DNA of 19,443 bases from Ignavibacteria bacterium UBA961 (GCA_002293005.1 DBCJ01000023.1:1-19443); one strand, 5' to 3'; positions 8,729 through 16,361 are shown, numbered from the stretch's first letter. Notes: generated from the sequence alone by a model not told the origin. A program made the numbers and translations.

Positions 8729-8749
8729 ATTCCAAACTTGTATTGGAAT
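8729..8749. repeat. Short perfect inverted repeat upstream of the glycosyltransferase gene
   Basis: ATTCCAA (8729-8735) and TTGGAAT (8743-8749) form a perfect 7-bp dyad with a 7-nt spacer in the 107-base gap between hslO and the glycosyltransferase gene. A further TTCCAA occurs at about 8765-8770. It is not followed by a T run, so it does not look like a terminator. It could be an operator or a chance dyad. A TTGACA at 8721-8726 precedes it, but no matching -10 element is evident. Apart from this the gap holds nothing I can identify. Confidence 0.35.
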
Positions 8750-8786
8750 AGTAAACATGATTTTCTTCCAATCGCATTGATCTTCC

Positions 8787-9884
8787 GTGGAACATCAACA
8801 ACATCGTAGAAGACATAAACATCGGAATAAACCCGATGCAGGATCAGTGAAACATTCCTCTCCGACTCTCGAGAATATCGACAGAGAGATAGATTCCATT
8901 GATAAACCAAATCAGTCCGAAAGACCACAGCATAGAAGACCTCATGGCTCTAAACCATTCATGAGTATTGTGATTCCGCTGCTGAATGAGGAGGAATCAC
9001 TCTATCCATTGTATGAAGCATTGGAAGAAGTCGTTCCCGGAATGAGTAATGGTCAATACGAAATCCTCTTCATTGATGATGGATCAACTGATACCTCATT
9101 CTCTGTGATTCGCAAGATTCATGAAAAAAATCCTAGGTACAAAGCCATTCGATTTCGTAGAAATTGTGGAAAATCCGCGGCATTGGCAGTGGGTTTTGCC
9201 GCCGCCAAAGGCAAATATGTATTCACTATGGATGCTGACTTGCAGGATGATCCTAAAGAATTACCCAGCATGCTTGCATTGATAGAGCAAGGATATGATC
9301 TTGTTTCCGGATGGAAGAAGAAAAGACATGATCCATGGCATAAAACAATTCCATCAAGATTTTTCAATTTTGTCACTTCCCGTATGAGTGGCATATCATT
9401 GCATGATTTCAATTGTGGACTCAAAGCATATCGCAGAGAAGTGGTCAAAACACTGCAAGTCTATGGTGAAATGCACCGCTATTTACCTGCCTTGGCGCAT
9501 TGGGAAGGCTTCCGTGTTACCGAAATGCCGGTGCTTCATCATCCCAGAAAATTTGGTTATTCCAAGTTTGGTTTCAGCAGATTTTTCAAAGGATTTTTGG
9601 ATTTGCTGACGGTGATGTTCACCACACGATATGTTAAAAGACCCTTGCATTTGTTCGGTACGATTGGATCAATCATGGTATTGGCCGGTTTGATAACGAA
9701 TATCTATCTCACAGTTGAATGGGCGATGGGATTGACATTCCTGAGTCAAAGACCCCTCGCACTCTTCGGAATCGCTATGATCATCGTTGGCGTGCAACTC
9801 ATTTCCACAGGATTGATTGGTGAATTGGTCGTAAAGAATTCATTGGAAAAAACAACATATAGCGTTCGCGAAACTCTTGATTGA
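8787..9884 (+). CDS. Family 2 glycosyltransferase, DPM1/GtrB-like, membrane anchored
   Basis: The catalytic GT-A domain begins at MSIVIPLLNEEESL (residue 58) and shows the nucleotide-sugar and metal motifs DDGSTD at 97-102 and DADLQDDP at 149-156. It also has the DPM1-like FNCGLKAYRREV and HRYLPALAHWEGF segments and a KFGYSKFG turn. Two hydrophobic helices follow, about 289-311 and 325-350, as in GtrB, ArnC and related enzymes that transfer a sugar from a nucleotide donor to polyprenyl phosphate on the cytoplasmic face. Donor and acceptor cannot be told from sequence. The start is uncertain. The longest frame begins at GTG 8787 and gives a 57-residue His/Arg/Lys-rich, probably disordered tail; ATG 8961 would begin exactly at the domain. 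Neither has a Shine-Dalgarno sequence. I keep the long form because the 174-base stretch is fully open. Confidence 0.88.
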   Translation: MEHQQHRRRHKHRNKPDAGSVKHSSPTLENIDREIDSIDKPNQSERPQHRRPHGSKPFMSIVIPLLNEEESLYPLYEALEEVVPGMSNGQYEILFIDDGSTDTSFSVIRKIHEKNPRYKAIRFRRNCGKSAALAVGFAAAKGKYVFTMDADLQDDPKELPSMLALIEQGYDLVSGWKKKRHDPWHKTIPSRFFNFVTSRMSGISLHDFNCGLKAYRREVVKTLQVYGEMHRYLPALAHWEGFRVTEMPVLHHPRKFGYSKFGFSRFFKGFLDLLTVMFTTRYVKRPLHLFGTIGSIMVLAGLITNIYLTVEWAMGLTFLSQRPLALFGIAMIIVGVQLISTGLIGELVVKNSLEKTTYSVRETLD

Positions 9885-9902
9885 TTCACAAAGGATAATT
9901 TC

Positions 9903-10634
9903 ATGAAATACATTATAGGATTGGTACTCGTCATCAGTTCACTTTTGCCGGTAAGCGCACAAAGTGTATTTGATGGCACCACAACCGTGGCATTAGGTGT
10001 GTCAACATTCCTAATCAATGGATCTAATCCTGCGAATCAGAAGATATTTCCACAGGAAAGCGAAGGAGCCATAGGCGGCGGTTTCCCCAATTGGCAGTCG
10101 GGTATTACGCTGAAGGGTACAGTCGGCATTGACAAAAACAATAATATTCGCATTCCATTCGGCTTGGATTATTTTGTGATGAGCGGTGTGCAAAGAGTAC
10201 CCGATCGCTTCTATACAATTCAGGCCAAGCACACAATTCAGATACCCACAATATTTGCCGGATTTGAATATGCATTTGCAGATCTGCCGCTTGCCAATGC
10301 AAAAGCTTATGCAGGTTTTGATGTGAGAATGTCCATGCTTGCGCCAACAGAATTGGAAGTCAAACTGAATTATGAAAAACCTGACTTTCCCGATACTACT
10401 CGTTATTTCGGGAAATCCGGTGCATCCAGACTCGGGGCCGGAGTCAAACTCGGTATTGAAGGTATTGTTGAAGATCGATATTCGGTGAATATCTCAGTCG
10501 GATATACTGCATTCAATCTACTCGGAAGAGATAATAAACGCGGTGAATTATTTACCCCATCGGCATTGACGGAATCCGTTGAATCAATCATCGGCGGTTT
10601 AACATCATCCGTATTGGTGCAATATCGCCTCTAA
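9903..10634 (+). CDS. Outer-membrane beta-barrel-like protein of unknown function
   Basis: The 243-residue protein starts with a clear Sec signal peptide (basic K2, hydrophobic core 4-15, likely cleavage after the PVSA at 16-19, before QS). The mature part is rich in alternating hydrophobic and aromatic strands with Gly/Asn/Asp turns, such as TLKGTVGI, FAGFEYAF, AYAGFDVRMSM, AGVKLGIEG and NISVGYTAF. It ends in a strand VLVQYRL, so it resembles an 8- or 10-stranded outer-membrane barrel of the kind common in Bacteroidota and relatives. I recognise no specific family. AAAGGA at 9890-9895 lies 7 nt before the ATG and is one of the better ribosome binding sites in the window. It follows the glycosyltransferase stop by 18 bases, so the two are probably co-transcribed. 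Confidence 0.7.
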   Translation: MKYIIGLVLVISSLLPVSAQSVFDGTTTVALGVSTFLINGSNPANQKIFPQESEGAIGGGFPNWQSGITLKGTVGIDKNNNIRIPFGLDYFVMSGVQRVPDRFYTIQAKHTIQIPTIFAGFEYAFADLPLANAKAYAGFDVRMSMLAPTELEVKLNYEKPDFPDTTRYFGKSGASRLGAGVKLGIEGIVEDRYSVNISVGYTAFNLLGRDNKRGELFTPSALTESVESIIGGLTSSVLVQYRL

Positions 10635-10665
10635 GCGATTGCAACCCTCTCGATACGCATATAAT

Positions 10666-12150
10666 ATGAAAGACACCACTAAAGAATATTCTTCGGCATT
10701 TCCGAATGTTCCCTATATGAATTGGCCTTCAGGACAAACAGTCTCGATGGCAGGATTCGGTACTTATCGCGTCAAATTGGGTGATATGGGACATGCATTT
10801 TCATTAATGAAAGCCATCACGAGTGGTATTAATCTTATTGATACCTCAACCAATTATGCACTCGGTGCAAGTGAATCACTGATTGGAAATGTACTTAAAA
10901 CAGTCGAAAGTCAAGTCAAAAGATCTGATTTGGTAATCATCACAAAGATTGGATATCTACAGGGCCCTTTGCTCAATGAAGCAAGACAAAGAGAAGTGTT
11001 TGGAAATCCAATTCCTGATTTGGTTAAAGTTGATGATGATGTCTATCATTGTATGCATCCGGATTTTCTGAAAGAGCAATTGAGACTTAGTTTGGAAAGA
11101 ATGTCCATTGATTATGTTGATGGACTTCTGCTTCATAATCCCGAATACTTTTTCAAAGATCCCCGATTGTCTAATGAAGTATCTCTGCAAGATAAAAGAG
11201 ACCTTTTCTATGCTCGGATAAAAATGGCTTTTGAATGCATGGAAGATATGGTGAACAAAGGATTGATCAAGTATTATGGGATTTCCTCCAATTCATTTCC
11301 CTTTGCCACGGATCATCCCGAATTTTGTTCCGCGGAAAGATGTCTTGAAATTGCAAAATCCATCAAAAAAGATCATCATTTTTCTGTGATTCAATTTCCA
11401 TTCAACTTGGTTGAACCCGAGGCGGCAACTGAATTGAATCAAGATGATGAAGGTCTTACTCTTATTGAATTTGCGGAAGAGAATAATTTGGTGGCTCTGG
11501 TCAATCGACCATTGAATGGCATAAGACATGGACAAATCATTCGCCTGTCCGATACAAATGATGTGAAATTGCCCAATATCGAAGAAATTAAAAGCGAAAT
11601 TGAACGAATCTCGCATGCTTCATTTTCATTTACAGAGAACATCAATTTGCTTGGTGTGGAAGACGAAGAAATACAGAAAACACTCATTTCATATATCACA
11701 TCCATCAATGCTTTGCAGGTGACTTGGAATACATTTAAGTCTATCGATGATTGGGGCAAGGAAAGAGATGCCATTCTTGGCAAAATGGCTTATGCTCTCA
11801 CAGGCATCAATCAACTTGGAAATGAAAAAGTATTGGATTGGGTCTTACAGGTGGCTTCTTTGACATCAAAAATCATGAATATGATTGGTACTTATTATGC
11901 AACAATCGCAAATGCCGATTATCGCAGAAATGAATATGTCCGCTCTGTTGTCAATAAAGCATTCTCGGGTGGATTCACAGGACAGCCTTTATCACAAACA
12001 GCAATCAATGCGGCTAGATCTGTTGCCGGTATCAGTTCTGTGTTGATTGGTGCTAGAACACCTGAATATGTGGACGATGTGCTAGAAGCAATGAAGCATA
12101 AAGTACCATATTATGACCGTGCTGATTGGCTCGGCATGAAATTGCATTAA
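10666..12150 (+). CDS. Long aldo/keto reductase with a helical insertion
   Basis: This is an NAD(P)H-dependent oxidoreductase of the aldo/keto reductase superfamily. The catalytic tetrad is complete: D59 and Y64 in LIDTSTNYALG, K94 in IITKIGY and H157 in LLHNPEYF. The C-terminal cofactor-binding segment SSVLIGARTPEYVDDVLEAM is also typical. I chose ATG 10666 (494 aa) over the TTG at 10639, which would only add nine residues running into the preceding gene's stop region. The protein is about 150 residues longer than the usual 280-340. The extra part lies between the NRPLNG strand near residue 280 and the SQTAIN helix near 440, and reads as mostly helical and not membrane spanning. The substrate is unknown. 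It stands 98 bases before dxs without a visible terminator, so co-transcription with dxs is possible, but a role in the same pathway is not shown. Confidence 0.88.
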   Translation: MKDTTKEYSSAFPNVPYMNWPSGQTVSMAGFGTYRVKLGDMGHAFSLMKAITSGINLIDTSTNYALGASESLIGNVLKTVESQVKRSDLVIITKIGYLQGPLLNEARQREVFGNPIPDLVKVDDDVYHCMHPDFLKEQLRLSLERMSIDYVDGLLLHNPEYFFKDPRLSNEVSLQDKRDLFYARIKMAFECMEDMVNKGLIKYYGISSNSFPFATDHPEFCSAERCLEIAKSIKKDHHFSVIQFPFNLVEPEAATELNQDDEGLTLIEFAEENNLVALVNRPLNGIRHGQIIRLSDTNDVKLPNIEEIKSEIERISHASFSFTENINLLGVEDEEIQKTLISYITSINALQVTWNTFKSIDDWGKERDAILGKMAYALTGINQLGNEKVLDWVLQVASLTSKIMNMIGTYYATIANADYRRNEYVRSVVNKAFSGGFTGQPLSQTAINAARSVAGISSVLIGARTPEYVDDVLEAMKHKVPYYDRADWLGMKLH

Positions 12151-12248
12151 TGGAACCCCCTTGGCTTGCAATGCGTTAACTTGCCCATTGATTGAACAAA
12201 TTATGTACTGAATATTACATTCAGATTTCTCGCACCTTTAGAATATTT

Positions 12249-14174
12249 ATGTCAGCTCCTTCAGAATACCGCTATCTATCAAATATCAATACTCCTGCTG
12301 ATTTACGGACTTTGCCTGAAAGTGCATTGCGTGAGGTTAGCAATGAAGTAAGGGAATATATGGTGGATACCATCACGAAAGTAGGTGGACATTTCGGGGC
12401 AGGACTTGGTGTTGTGGAATTGACAGTTGCACTGCATTATGTGTTCAATACACCGCATGACAAAATCGTGATTGATACCGGACATCAAGGATATCCGCAT
12501 AAGATTCTTACCGGTAGAAAAGAGGAACTTCATACCATTCGACACAAGGATGGTCTTTCAGGGTTTCTCAAAAGAGAAGAATCTGAATATGATGTATTCG
12601 GTGCAGGACATGCAAGCACGAGTATTTCAGCAGCACTCGGTTTAGCCACTGCTCGTGATCTCACGAATGATGATTATCGCGTTGTTGCCGTAATTGGTGA
12701 TGGTGCAATGACAGGCGGAATGGTCTATGAAGCAATGAATAATTGCGGTGTGCAGAATCGTGATTTGCTTGTTATTTTGAATGATAATAATATGTCGATT
12801 GCTCCAAATGTTTGGGCCCTCAGCAATTATTTCTCCCAGATTTTCTCTTCGCCAACCGGTACTAAATTACGCTCGCACATTTGGGACATTGCCGGAAAAA
12901 TAGATACAGCTGGAGATCGCATACGGAAAGTTGCACATCAAGTTGATAATGGACTCAAAGCGCTACTCACTCCGGGCATGCTCTTTGAAGCTTTGGGCTT
13001 CAATTATTTTGGTCCAATCAATGGACATAATATCAATAATCTCGTGACCATGCTCCAAAATCTCAAGGATGCGAAAGGTCCAACGCTTCTGCATGTCATC
13101 ACTCAAAAAGGGAAGGGCTATGCGCCAGCAGAAGCGGATAAGCAATTTCTTCATGCAATTGGAAAAGTAGATAAAATCACCGGAAAATCTTTTCCATCAG
13201 CCGCTCCAGCAAAGCCCGCTCCACCATCGTATCAGAAGGTATTCGGTGAAGCAATGACGGAATTGTGCGCGACAGACAATCGCATTGTTGGAATTACAGC
13301 TGCGATGCCCGATGGTACAGGACTTGATATACTCGCAAAAACATTCCCAGAAAGAGTGATTGATGTCGGAATTGCAGAAAGCCATGCCGTGACTTTCGCC
13401 GCTGGATTGGCTTGCGAGGGAATCGTACCAGTTTGTGCGATTTATTCTTCATTCTTGCAAAGAGCTTTTGACAATATCGTGCATGATTGCGCACTTCAGC
13501 ATTTGCATGTTGTTTTTGCACTTGATCGTTCAGGATTGGTTGGAGCGGATGGTCCCACACATCATGGAGTTCTCGATCTCGGTTATCTCCGTTTGATTCA
13601 AGGCATGATCGTTATGGCTCCGAAAGATGAACAAGAATTGCGCGACATGCTCTATTCGGCAGTCAAAGATTATACAAATGGTCCTTCAGCCATTCGCTAT
13701 CCACGAGGCAATGGACTCGGAGTGGAGATTGTTGAACCCAAAAGTATTCCTCTCGGAAAAGGTGAAATTCTCAAAACCGGACAGAGCATTGCGCTCGTCG
13801 GAATTGGAAAAATGGTCAATGAATGCATGAAAGCATCCGCATTATTGGAAGAACAAGGCATTCATTCTACGGTGGTAAATGCACGATTCGTCAAACCTCT
13901 TGATACTGAACTCTTCGCTGATTTATTTGCCAATCATGATATCGTCATGACAGTCGAAGATGGACAAATTCAAGGTGGCTTTGGCAGTGCAGTCGCAGAA
14001 TTCGCAATCGAAGCCCAATACAAAGGTCAATTGATCATGCACGGAATCTCCGATGAATTTGTGGATCATGGTACCCAAGAGGAATTATTGGCTGAACTCG
14101 GACTCGACTCGAATGGAATTGCCCAAAAAGTGGCGAATTTGAAGGAATTTGCTTCACAATCCTTTGCTTCATGA
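12249..14174 (+). CDS. dxs: 1-deoxy-D-xylulose-5-phosphate synthase
   Basis: DXS condenses pyruvate and glyceraldehyde 3-phosphate, using thiamine diphosphate and magnesium, to give DXP, the entry to the MEP isoprenoid pathway and a precursor for thiamine and pyridoxal. The first domain shows IDTGHQGYPHKILTGR, the TPP motif beginning G150-D151-G152 (GDGAMTGG) and ending at N178-D179-N180-N181, and HASTSISAALGLA. The second domain carries the catalytic glutamate E377 in GIAESHA and RSGLVGADGPTHHG; the third starts near SIALVGIGKM. I place the start at ATG 12249 (641 aa, the normal length, beginning SAPSEYRYL) rather than the TTG at 12192. No Shine-Dalgarno sequence precedes it. The 98-base gap upstream holds no clear promoter or terminator. 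The next gene, rpmH, is 86 bases downstream. Confidence 0.96.
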   Translation: MSAPSEYRYLSNINTPADLRTLPESALREVSNEVREYMVDTITKVGGHFGAGLGVVELTVALHYVFNTPHDKIVIDTGHQGYPHKILTGRKEELHTIRHKDGLSGFLKREESEYDVFGAGHASTSISAALGLATARDLTNDDYRVVAVIGDGAMTGGMVYEAMNNCGVQNRDLLVILNDNNMSIAPNVWALSNYFSQIFSSPTGTKLRSHIWDIAGKIDTAGDRIRKVAHQVDNGLKALLTPGMLFEALGFNYFGPINGHNINNLVTMLQNLKDAKGPTLLHVITQKGKGYAPAEADKQFLHAIGKVDKITGKSFPSAAPAKPAPPSYQKVFGEAMTELCATDNRIVGITAAMPDGTGLDILAKTFPERVIDVGIAESHAVTFAAGLACEGIVPVCAIYSSFLQRAFDNIVHDCALQHLHVVFALDRSGLVGADGPTHHGVLDLGYLRLIQGMIVMAPKDEQELRDMLYSAVKDYTNGPSAIRYPRGNGLGVEIVEPKSIPLGKGEILKTGQSIALVGIGKMVNECMKASALLEEQGIHSTVVNARFVKPLDTELFADLFANHDIVMTVEDGQIQGGFGSAVAEFAIEAQYKGQLIMHGISDEFVDHGTQEELLAELGLDSNGIAQKVANLKEFASQSFAS

Positions 14175-14194
14175 ATTTCAATACGAAAAAACAT

Positions 14195-14226
14195 TTGTGC
14201 TTTTCAAGTCAAGTTTGTACTTTCGT
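14195..14226 (+). promoter_or_regulatory. Candidate promoter of rpmH
   Basis: TTTG at 14195-14198 and a TACTTTCG box at about 14219-14226 are separated by about 20 bases, the usual distance between the -33 and -7 elements of Bacteroidota promoters (TTTG and TAnnTTTG; one mismatch in the -7 box). The box ends about 35 bases before the rpmH ATG. Positions of the -7 box may be off by one base. Confidence 0.45.
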
Positions 14227-14260
14227 AACTCTTTGATAATGATTTATTCGGCATAATACA

Positions 14261-14401
14261 ATGAAAAGAACCTATCAACCCAGTAAACGCAAGCGCAAAA
14301 ATGTGCATGGTTTTCGTGCGCGCATGAAAACAAAAAATGGCCGTAAAGTTCTTGCAAGAAGAAGAGCGAAAGGTCGCCATCGTTTGACCGTTTCAGGTTG
14401 A
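14261..14401 (+). CDS. rpmH: Large ribosomal subunit protein bL34
   Basis: A 46-residue, extremely basic protein beginning MKRTYQPSKRKRKNVHGF and containing RARMKTKNGRKVLARRRAKGR and a GRHRLTVSG ending is the textbook bL34 sequence, a component of the 50S subunit. The family is 44-52 residues long, so it is complete. The ATG has no Shine-Dalgarno sequence (CGGCATAATACA upstream). It heads the conserved rpmH-rnpA-yidD cluster. A hairpin with a T-rich tail follows 25 bases after the stop and probably limits read-through into rnpA, matching the need for far more ribosomal protein than RNase P protein. Confidence 0.98.
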   Translation: MKRTYQPSKRKRKNVHGFRARMKTKNGRKVLARRRAKGRHRLTVSG

Positions 14402-14426
14402 TTTTCCTGAAATAGACTTATTTACT

Positions 14427-14448
14427 GAGGGCCCTAGAGGCCCTCTTT
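14427..14448 (+). terminator. Intrinsic terminator or attenuator between rpmH and rnpA
   Basis: GAGGGCC (14427-14433) and GGCCCTC (14439-14445) make a perfect, strongly G+C-rich 7-bp stem with a 5-nt CTAGA loop, followed by TTTGTATTCT. It lies between the rpmH stop and the rnpA ATG at 14456, only 10 bases before the latter. The T run is interrupted by a G, so termination may be partial, which would let rnpA and yidD be transcribed at a lower level. It could also fold over the rnpA translation start region. Confidence 0.7.
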
Positions 14449-14455
14449 GTATTCT

Positions 14456-14863
14456 ATGAAGATCCGCGCACTCAAAGGAAGAACTCAAATCACCTCGGCA
14501 TTTCGTCGAGGAAAGAAATTTGCATCTGATTCTTTGATAGTACATTGCAGAACTAGAAAGCATGCGAATGAAAGTGATGCTCCAGAAGGCGGAAATCAGG
14601 ATCTCTTCATTATTTGTGCTGTCCGTAAAAAACAAGTACCCCTCGCCGTTACCCGTAATCGCATCAAGAGAATCGTAAGAGAATCCGCAAGAGCTTTCAT
14701 GAAGTCTCATCCGGTATTGCCATTCATGACATTGGCTTTTGTCTGGCAAAAACCCATGAAGCATCATTCGGAAGCCCAAACAACTGAAATCAAACCACAA
14801 GTCGAAGATGTATTGAATCAAGCAATGCAGTATTTTAGCGGAAAGCAGGAAATGAAACCGTGA
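14456..14863 (+). CDS. rnpA: Ribonuclease P protein component
   Basis: RnpA is the protein cofactor of RNase P, which matures the 5' ends of tRNAs together with the catalytic RNA (not in this window). The 135 residues contain the defining RNR motif R67-N68-R69 within VTRNRIKRIVRESAR and the N-terminal LKGRTQITSAFRRGKKF strand and helix that contact precursor tRNA. The ATG at 14456 is preferred to the TTG at 14447, which lies inside the tail of the terminator hairpin. Between the first two strands there is an acidic/Gly-rich loop (NESDAPEGGNQD, about 38-49), longer than in many homologues, and a C-terminal helix of about 30 residues. Its last four bases overlap the yidD start codon (GTGA), so translation of the two is coupled. 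Confidence 0.95.
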   Translation: MKIRALKGRTQITSAFRRGKKFASDSLIVHCRTRKHANESDAPEGGNQDLFIICAVRKKQVPLAVTRNRIKRIVRESARAFMKSHPVLPFMTLAFVWQKPMKHHSEAQTTEIKPQVEDVLNQAMQYFSGKQEMKP

Positions 14864-15069
14864 AATTCATATTGCTTCTACTATTGCGCTTCTATCGAAA
14901 GGCAATTTCTCCGTATTTGGGGAATAATTGTCGGTTCCATCCCACATGTTCTGTCTATGCAATGCAGGCAATTGAGAAATATGGAGCAATGAAAGGTTTA
15001 TGGCTTGCCATTAAGCGCATCGGAAAATGTCATCCTTTGCATCCAGGCGGAATTGATGAAGTACCTTAA
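14860..15069 (+). CDS. yidD: Membrane protein insertion efficiency factor YidD
   Basis: YidD is a small membrane-associated protein that helps YidC-dependent insertion of inner-membrane proteins. The 69-residue sequence has the amphipathic or hydrophobic N-terminal helix (about 2-12), FYRKAISPYLGNNCRFHPTCS, YAMQAIEKYGAMKG, and the closing RIGKCHPLHPGGIDEVP, all hallmarks of the family, with the conserved cysteines. It begins with GTG overlapping the rnpA stop by four bases. Normally yidC is the next gene; here a thiolase follows after 14 bases. Confidence 0.96.
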   Translation: MKFILLLLLRFYRKAISPYLGNNCRFHPTCSVYAMQAIEKYGAMKGLWLAIKRIGKCHPLHPGGIDEVP

Positions 15070-15083
15070 TCGGAGATTATATA

Positions 15084-16295
15084 ATGCAAGAAGTCTATAT
15101 CATTGAACCACTTAGAACGCCTGTCGGAAAATATGGCGGAGCTTTGTCTTCCATCAGACCCGATGATATGGGCGCTCATGTGATCAAAGCAGTCGTGAAT
15201 GCAACCGGCATCAATCCCGAAGCGATTGATGATGTCATTTTTGGTTGTGCCAATCAAGCCGGGGAAGACAATAGAAATATCGCCAGAATGTCGGCATTGC
15301 TGGCAGGCCTTCCGCATTCCGTGCCGGGAGTAACAGTGAACAGACTTTGTGCATCTTCGCTTGAGGCAATCATTCAAGGAGCAAGAGCAATTAAGTCTGG
15401 TGAAGCGAATATCATGATTGTAGGTGGTGTGGAATCAATGTCGCGCGCACCATATTCCTTGCCAAAAAATGCCTCAGGTTCAGCGATATTCGGTAATCTC
15501 ACCGCCTATGACACCGCACTCGGCTGGCGTTATCCCAATCCCGCAATGGCAAATATGTTTCCGCTTGAGACAATGGGTGAGACAGCAGAAAATCTCGTGG
15601 AGAAATTCGGTATTTCTCGTGAAGATCAAGATGCATTTGCATTGGAATCTCATCAAAGAGCTGTACATGCAGATGAGGCAGGATTATTCATCGATGAAAT
15701 CGTGCCCATCGCCATTCCAAAGAAAAAGGGAGATCCACTCATCATTTCCAAGGATGAGCAACCTAGAAGGGATGGCACAATTGAATCACTCGCAAAATTG
15801 TCTCCCGCCTTCAGAAAAGGAGGGTCAGTTACCGCAGGAAATGCTTCATCATTGAATGATGGTGCCGTAGCGATGATGCTCGCAAGTGGAGAAGCAGTCA
15901 AGAAATACGGACTCAAGCCGATAGCAAGATATGTGGCATCCGGAACCGCTGGTGTGGACCCCAGAATTATGGGTATCGGACCTGTTTATGCAATACGCAA
16001 AGCATTGGAACAAGCTCAAATGAATATTGAGGATATAGGACTTTTTGAACTCAATGAGGCATTTGCCGCGCAGGCATTGTCCTGTATTCGAGAATTGGGG
16101 ATAAGTTCTGACAAAGTGAATATTCATGGTGGAGCCATTGCCATCGGACATCCACTCGGCATGAGTGGAGGGCGAATTGCAGGACATTTGGCCAGAACCA
16201 TGCAGAAAAATGATGTCCAATATGGCATCGCATCCTTGTGCATTGGAGTGGGCCAAGGACTTGCAATCATCCTTGAGAGAGTGACCTCTCACTAA
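15084..16295 (+). CDS. Acetyl-CoA C-acyltransferase (thiolase)
   Basis: A 403-residue cytoplasmic thiolase that makes or cleaves 3-ketoacyl-CoA with coenzyme A. The catalytic residues are all present: nucleophile C89 in NRLCASSLEAI, H356 in GGAIAIGHPLGMSGGR and the acid/base C386 in SLCIGVGQGLAI, with the ELNEAFAAQAL segment between. The CIGVGQG ending and the N-terminal FGCANQAGEDNRNIARMSALLAG resemble 3-oxoadipyl-CoA thiolases (PcaF/PaaJ) more than the CIGGGQG typical of acetoacetyl-CoA thiolases. That is a weak hint, and a fatty-acid beta-oxidation role is just as likely. GGAG at 15072-15075 lies 8 nt before the ATG. No partner dehydrogenase or hydratase gene is in the window. The next gene, secD, starts 101 bases downstream. 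Confidence 0.94.
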   Translation: MQEVYIIEPLRTPVGKYGGALSSIRPDDMGAHVIKAVVNATGINPEAIDDVIFGCANQAGEDNRNIARMSALLAGLPHSVPGVTVNRLCASSLEAIIQGARAIKSGEANIMIVGGVESMSRAPYSLPKNASGSAIFGNLTAYDTALGWRYPNPAMANMFPLETMGETAENLVEKFGISREDQDAFALESHQRAVHADEAGLFIDEIVPIAIPKKKGDPLIISKDEQPRRDGTIESLAKLSPAFRKGGSVTAGNASSLNDGAVAMMLASGEAVKKYGLKPIARYVASGTAGVDPRIMGIGPVYAIRKALEQAQMNIEDIGLFELNEAFAAQALSCIRELGISSDKVNIHGGAIAIGHPLGMSGGRIAGHLARTMQKNDVQYGIASLCIGVGQGLAIILERVTSH

Positions 16296-16300
16296 ATTCA

Positions 16301-16332
16301 TTGGTATAATTGCCATCGATACTGTATTTTCG
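16301..16332 (+). promoter_or_regulatory. Candidate promoter of secDF
   Basis: TTGG at 16301-16304 and TATTTTCG at 16325-16332 are 20 bases apart, close to the TTTG / TAnnTTTG pattern of Bacteroidota promoters with one mismatch in each. The following CAC matches the bases after the candidate purK box. Transcription from it would give a leader of about 55 bases containing a TCGGC-TTTT-GCCGA hairpin at 16348-16361. Confidence 0.42.
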
Positions 16333-16347
16333 CACTTCTTTGTGTAA

Positions 16348-16361
16348 TCGGCTTTTGCCGA
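16348..16361 (+). promoter_or_regulatory. Small hairpin in the secD leader
   Basis: TCGGC (16348-16352) and GCCGA (16357-16361) pair around a TTTT loop. It lies between the candidate promoter and the ribosome binding site of secD and is not followed by a T run. It is too small to be called a terminator; it may stabilise or regulate the leader, or be chance. Confidence 0.3.

Noticed and set aside
10660..10665. TATAAT immediately before the aldo/keto reductase ATG as a sigma-70 -10 box
   Set aside because: Transcription would start about seven bases downstream, inside the coding sequence, and there is no -35 element at the right distance; the AT-rich bases are better explained as an upstream translation context.
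12192..12248. N-terminal extension of Dxs from TTG 12192
   Set aside because: The 19 extra residues (NKLCTEYYIQ...) do not resemble Dxs proteins, and ATG 12249 gives the normal length.
14175..14260. Possible replication origin near rpmH-rnpA
   Set aside because: rpmH-rnpA often lies near dnaA and oriC, but there is no dnaA, no cluster of DnaA boxes (TTATCCACA) and no AT-rich repeat array here; dxs lies upstream instead.
15424..15855. 143-codon open frame on the forward strand inside the thiolase gene
   Set aside because: It is a +1 shadow of the thiolase, which has its catalytic residues in the other frame.
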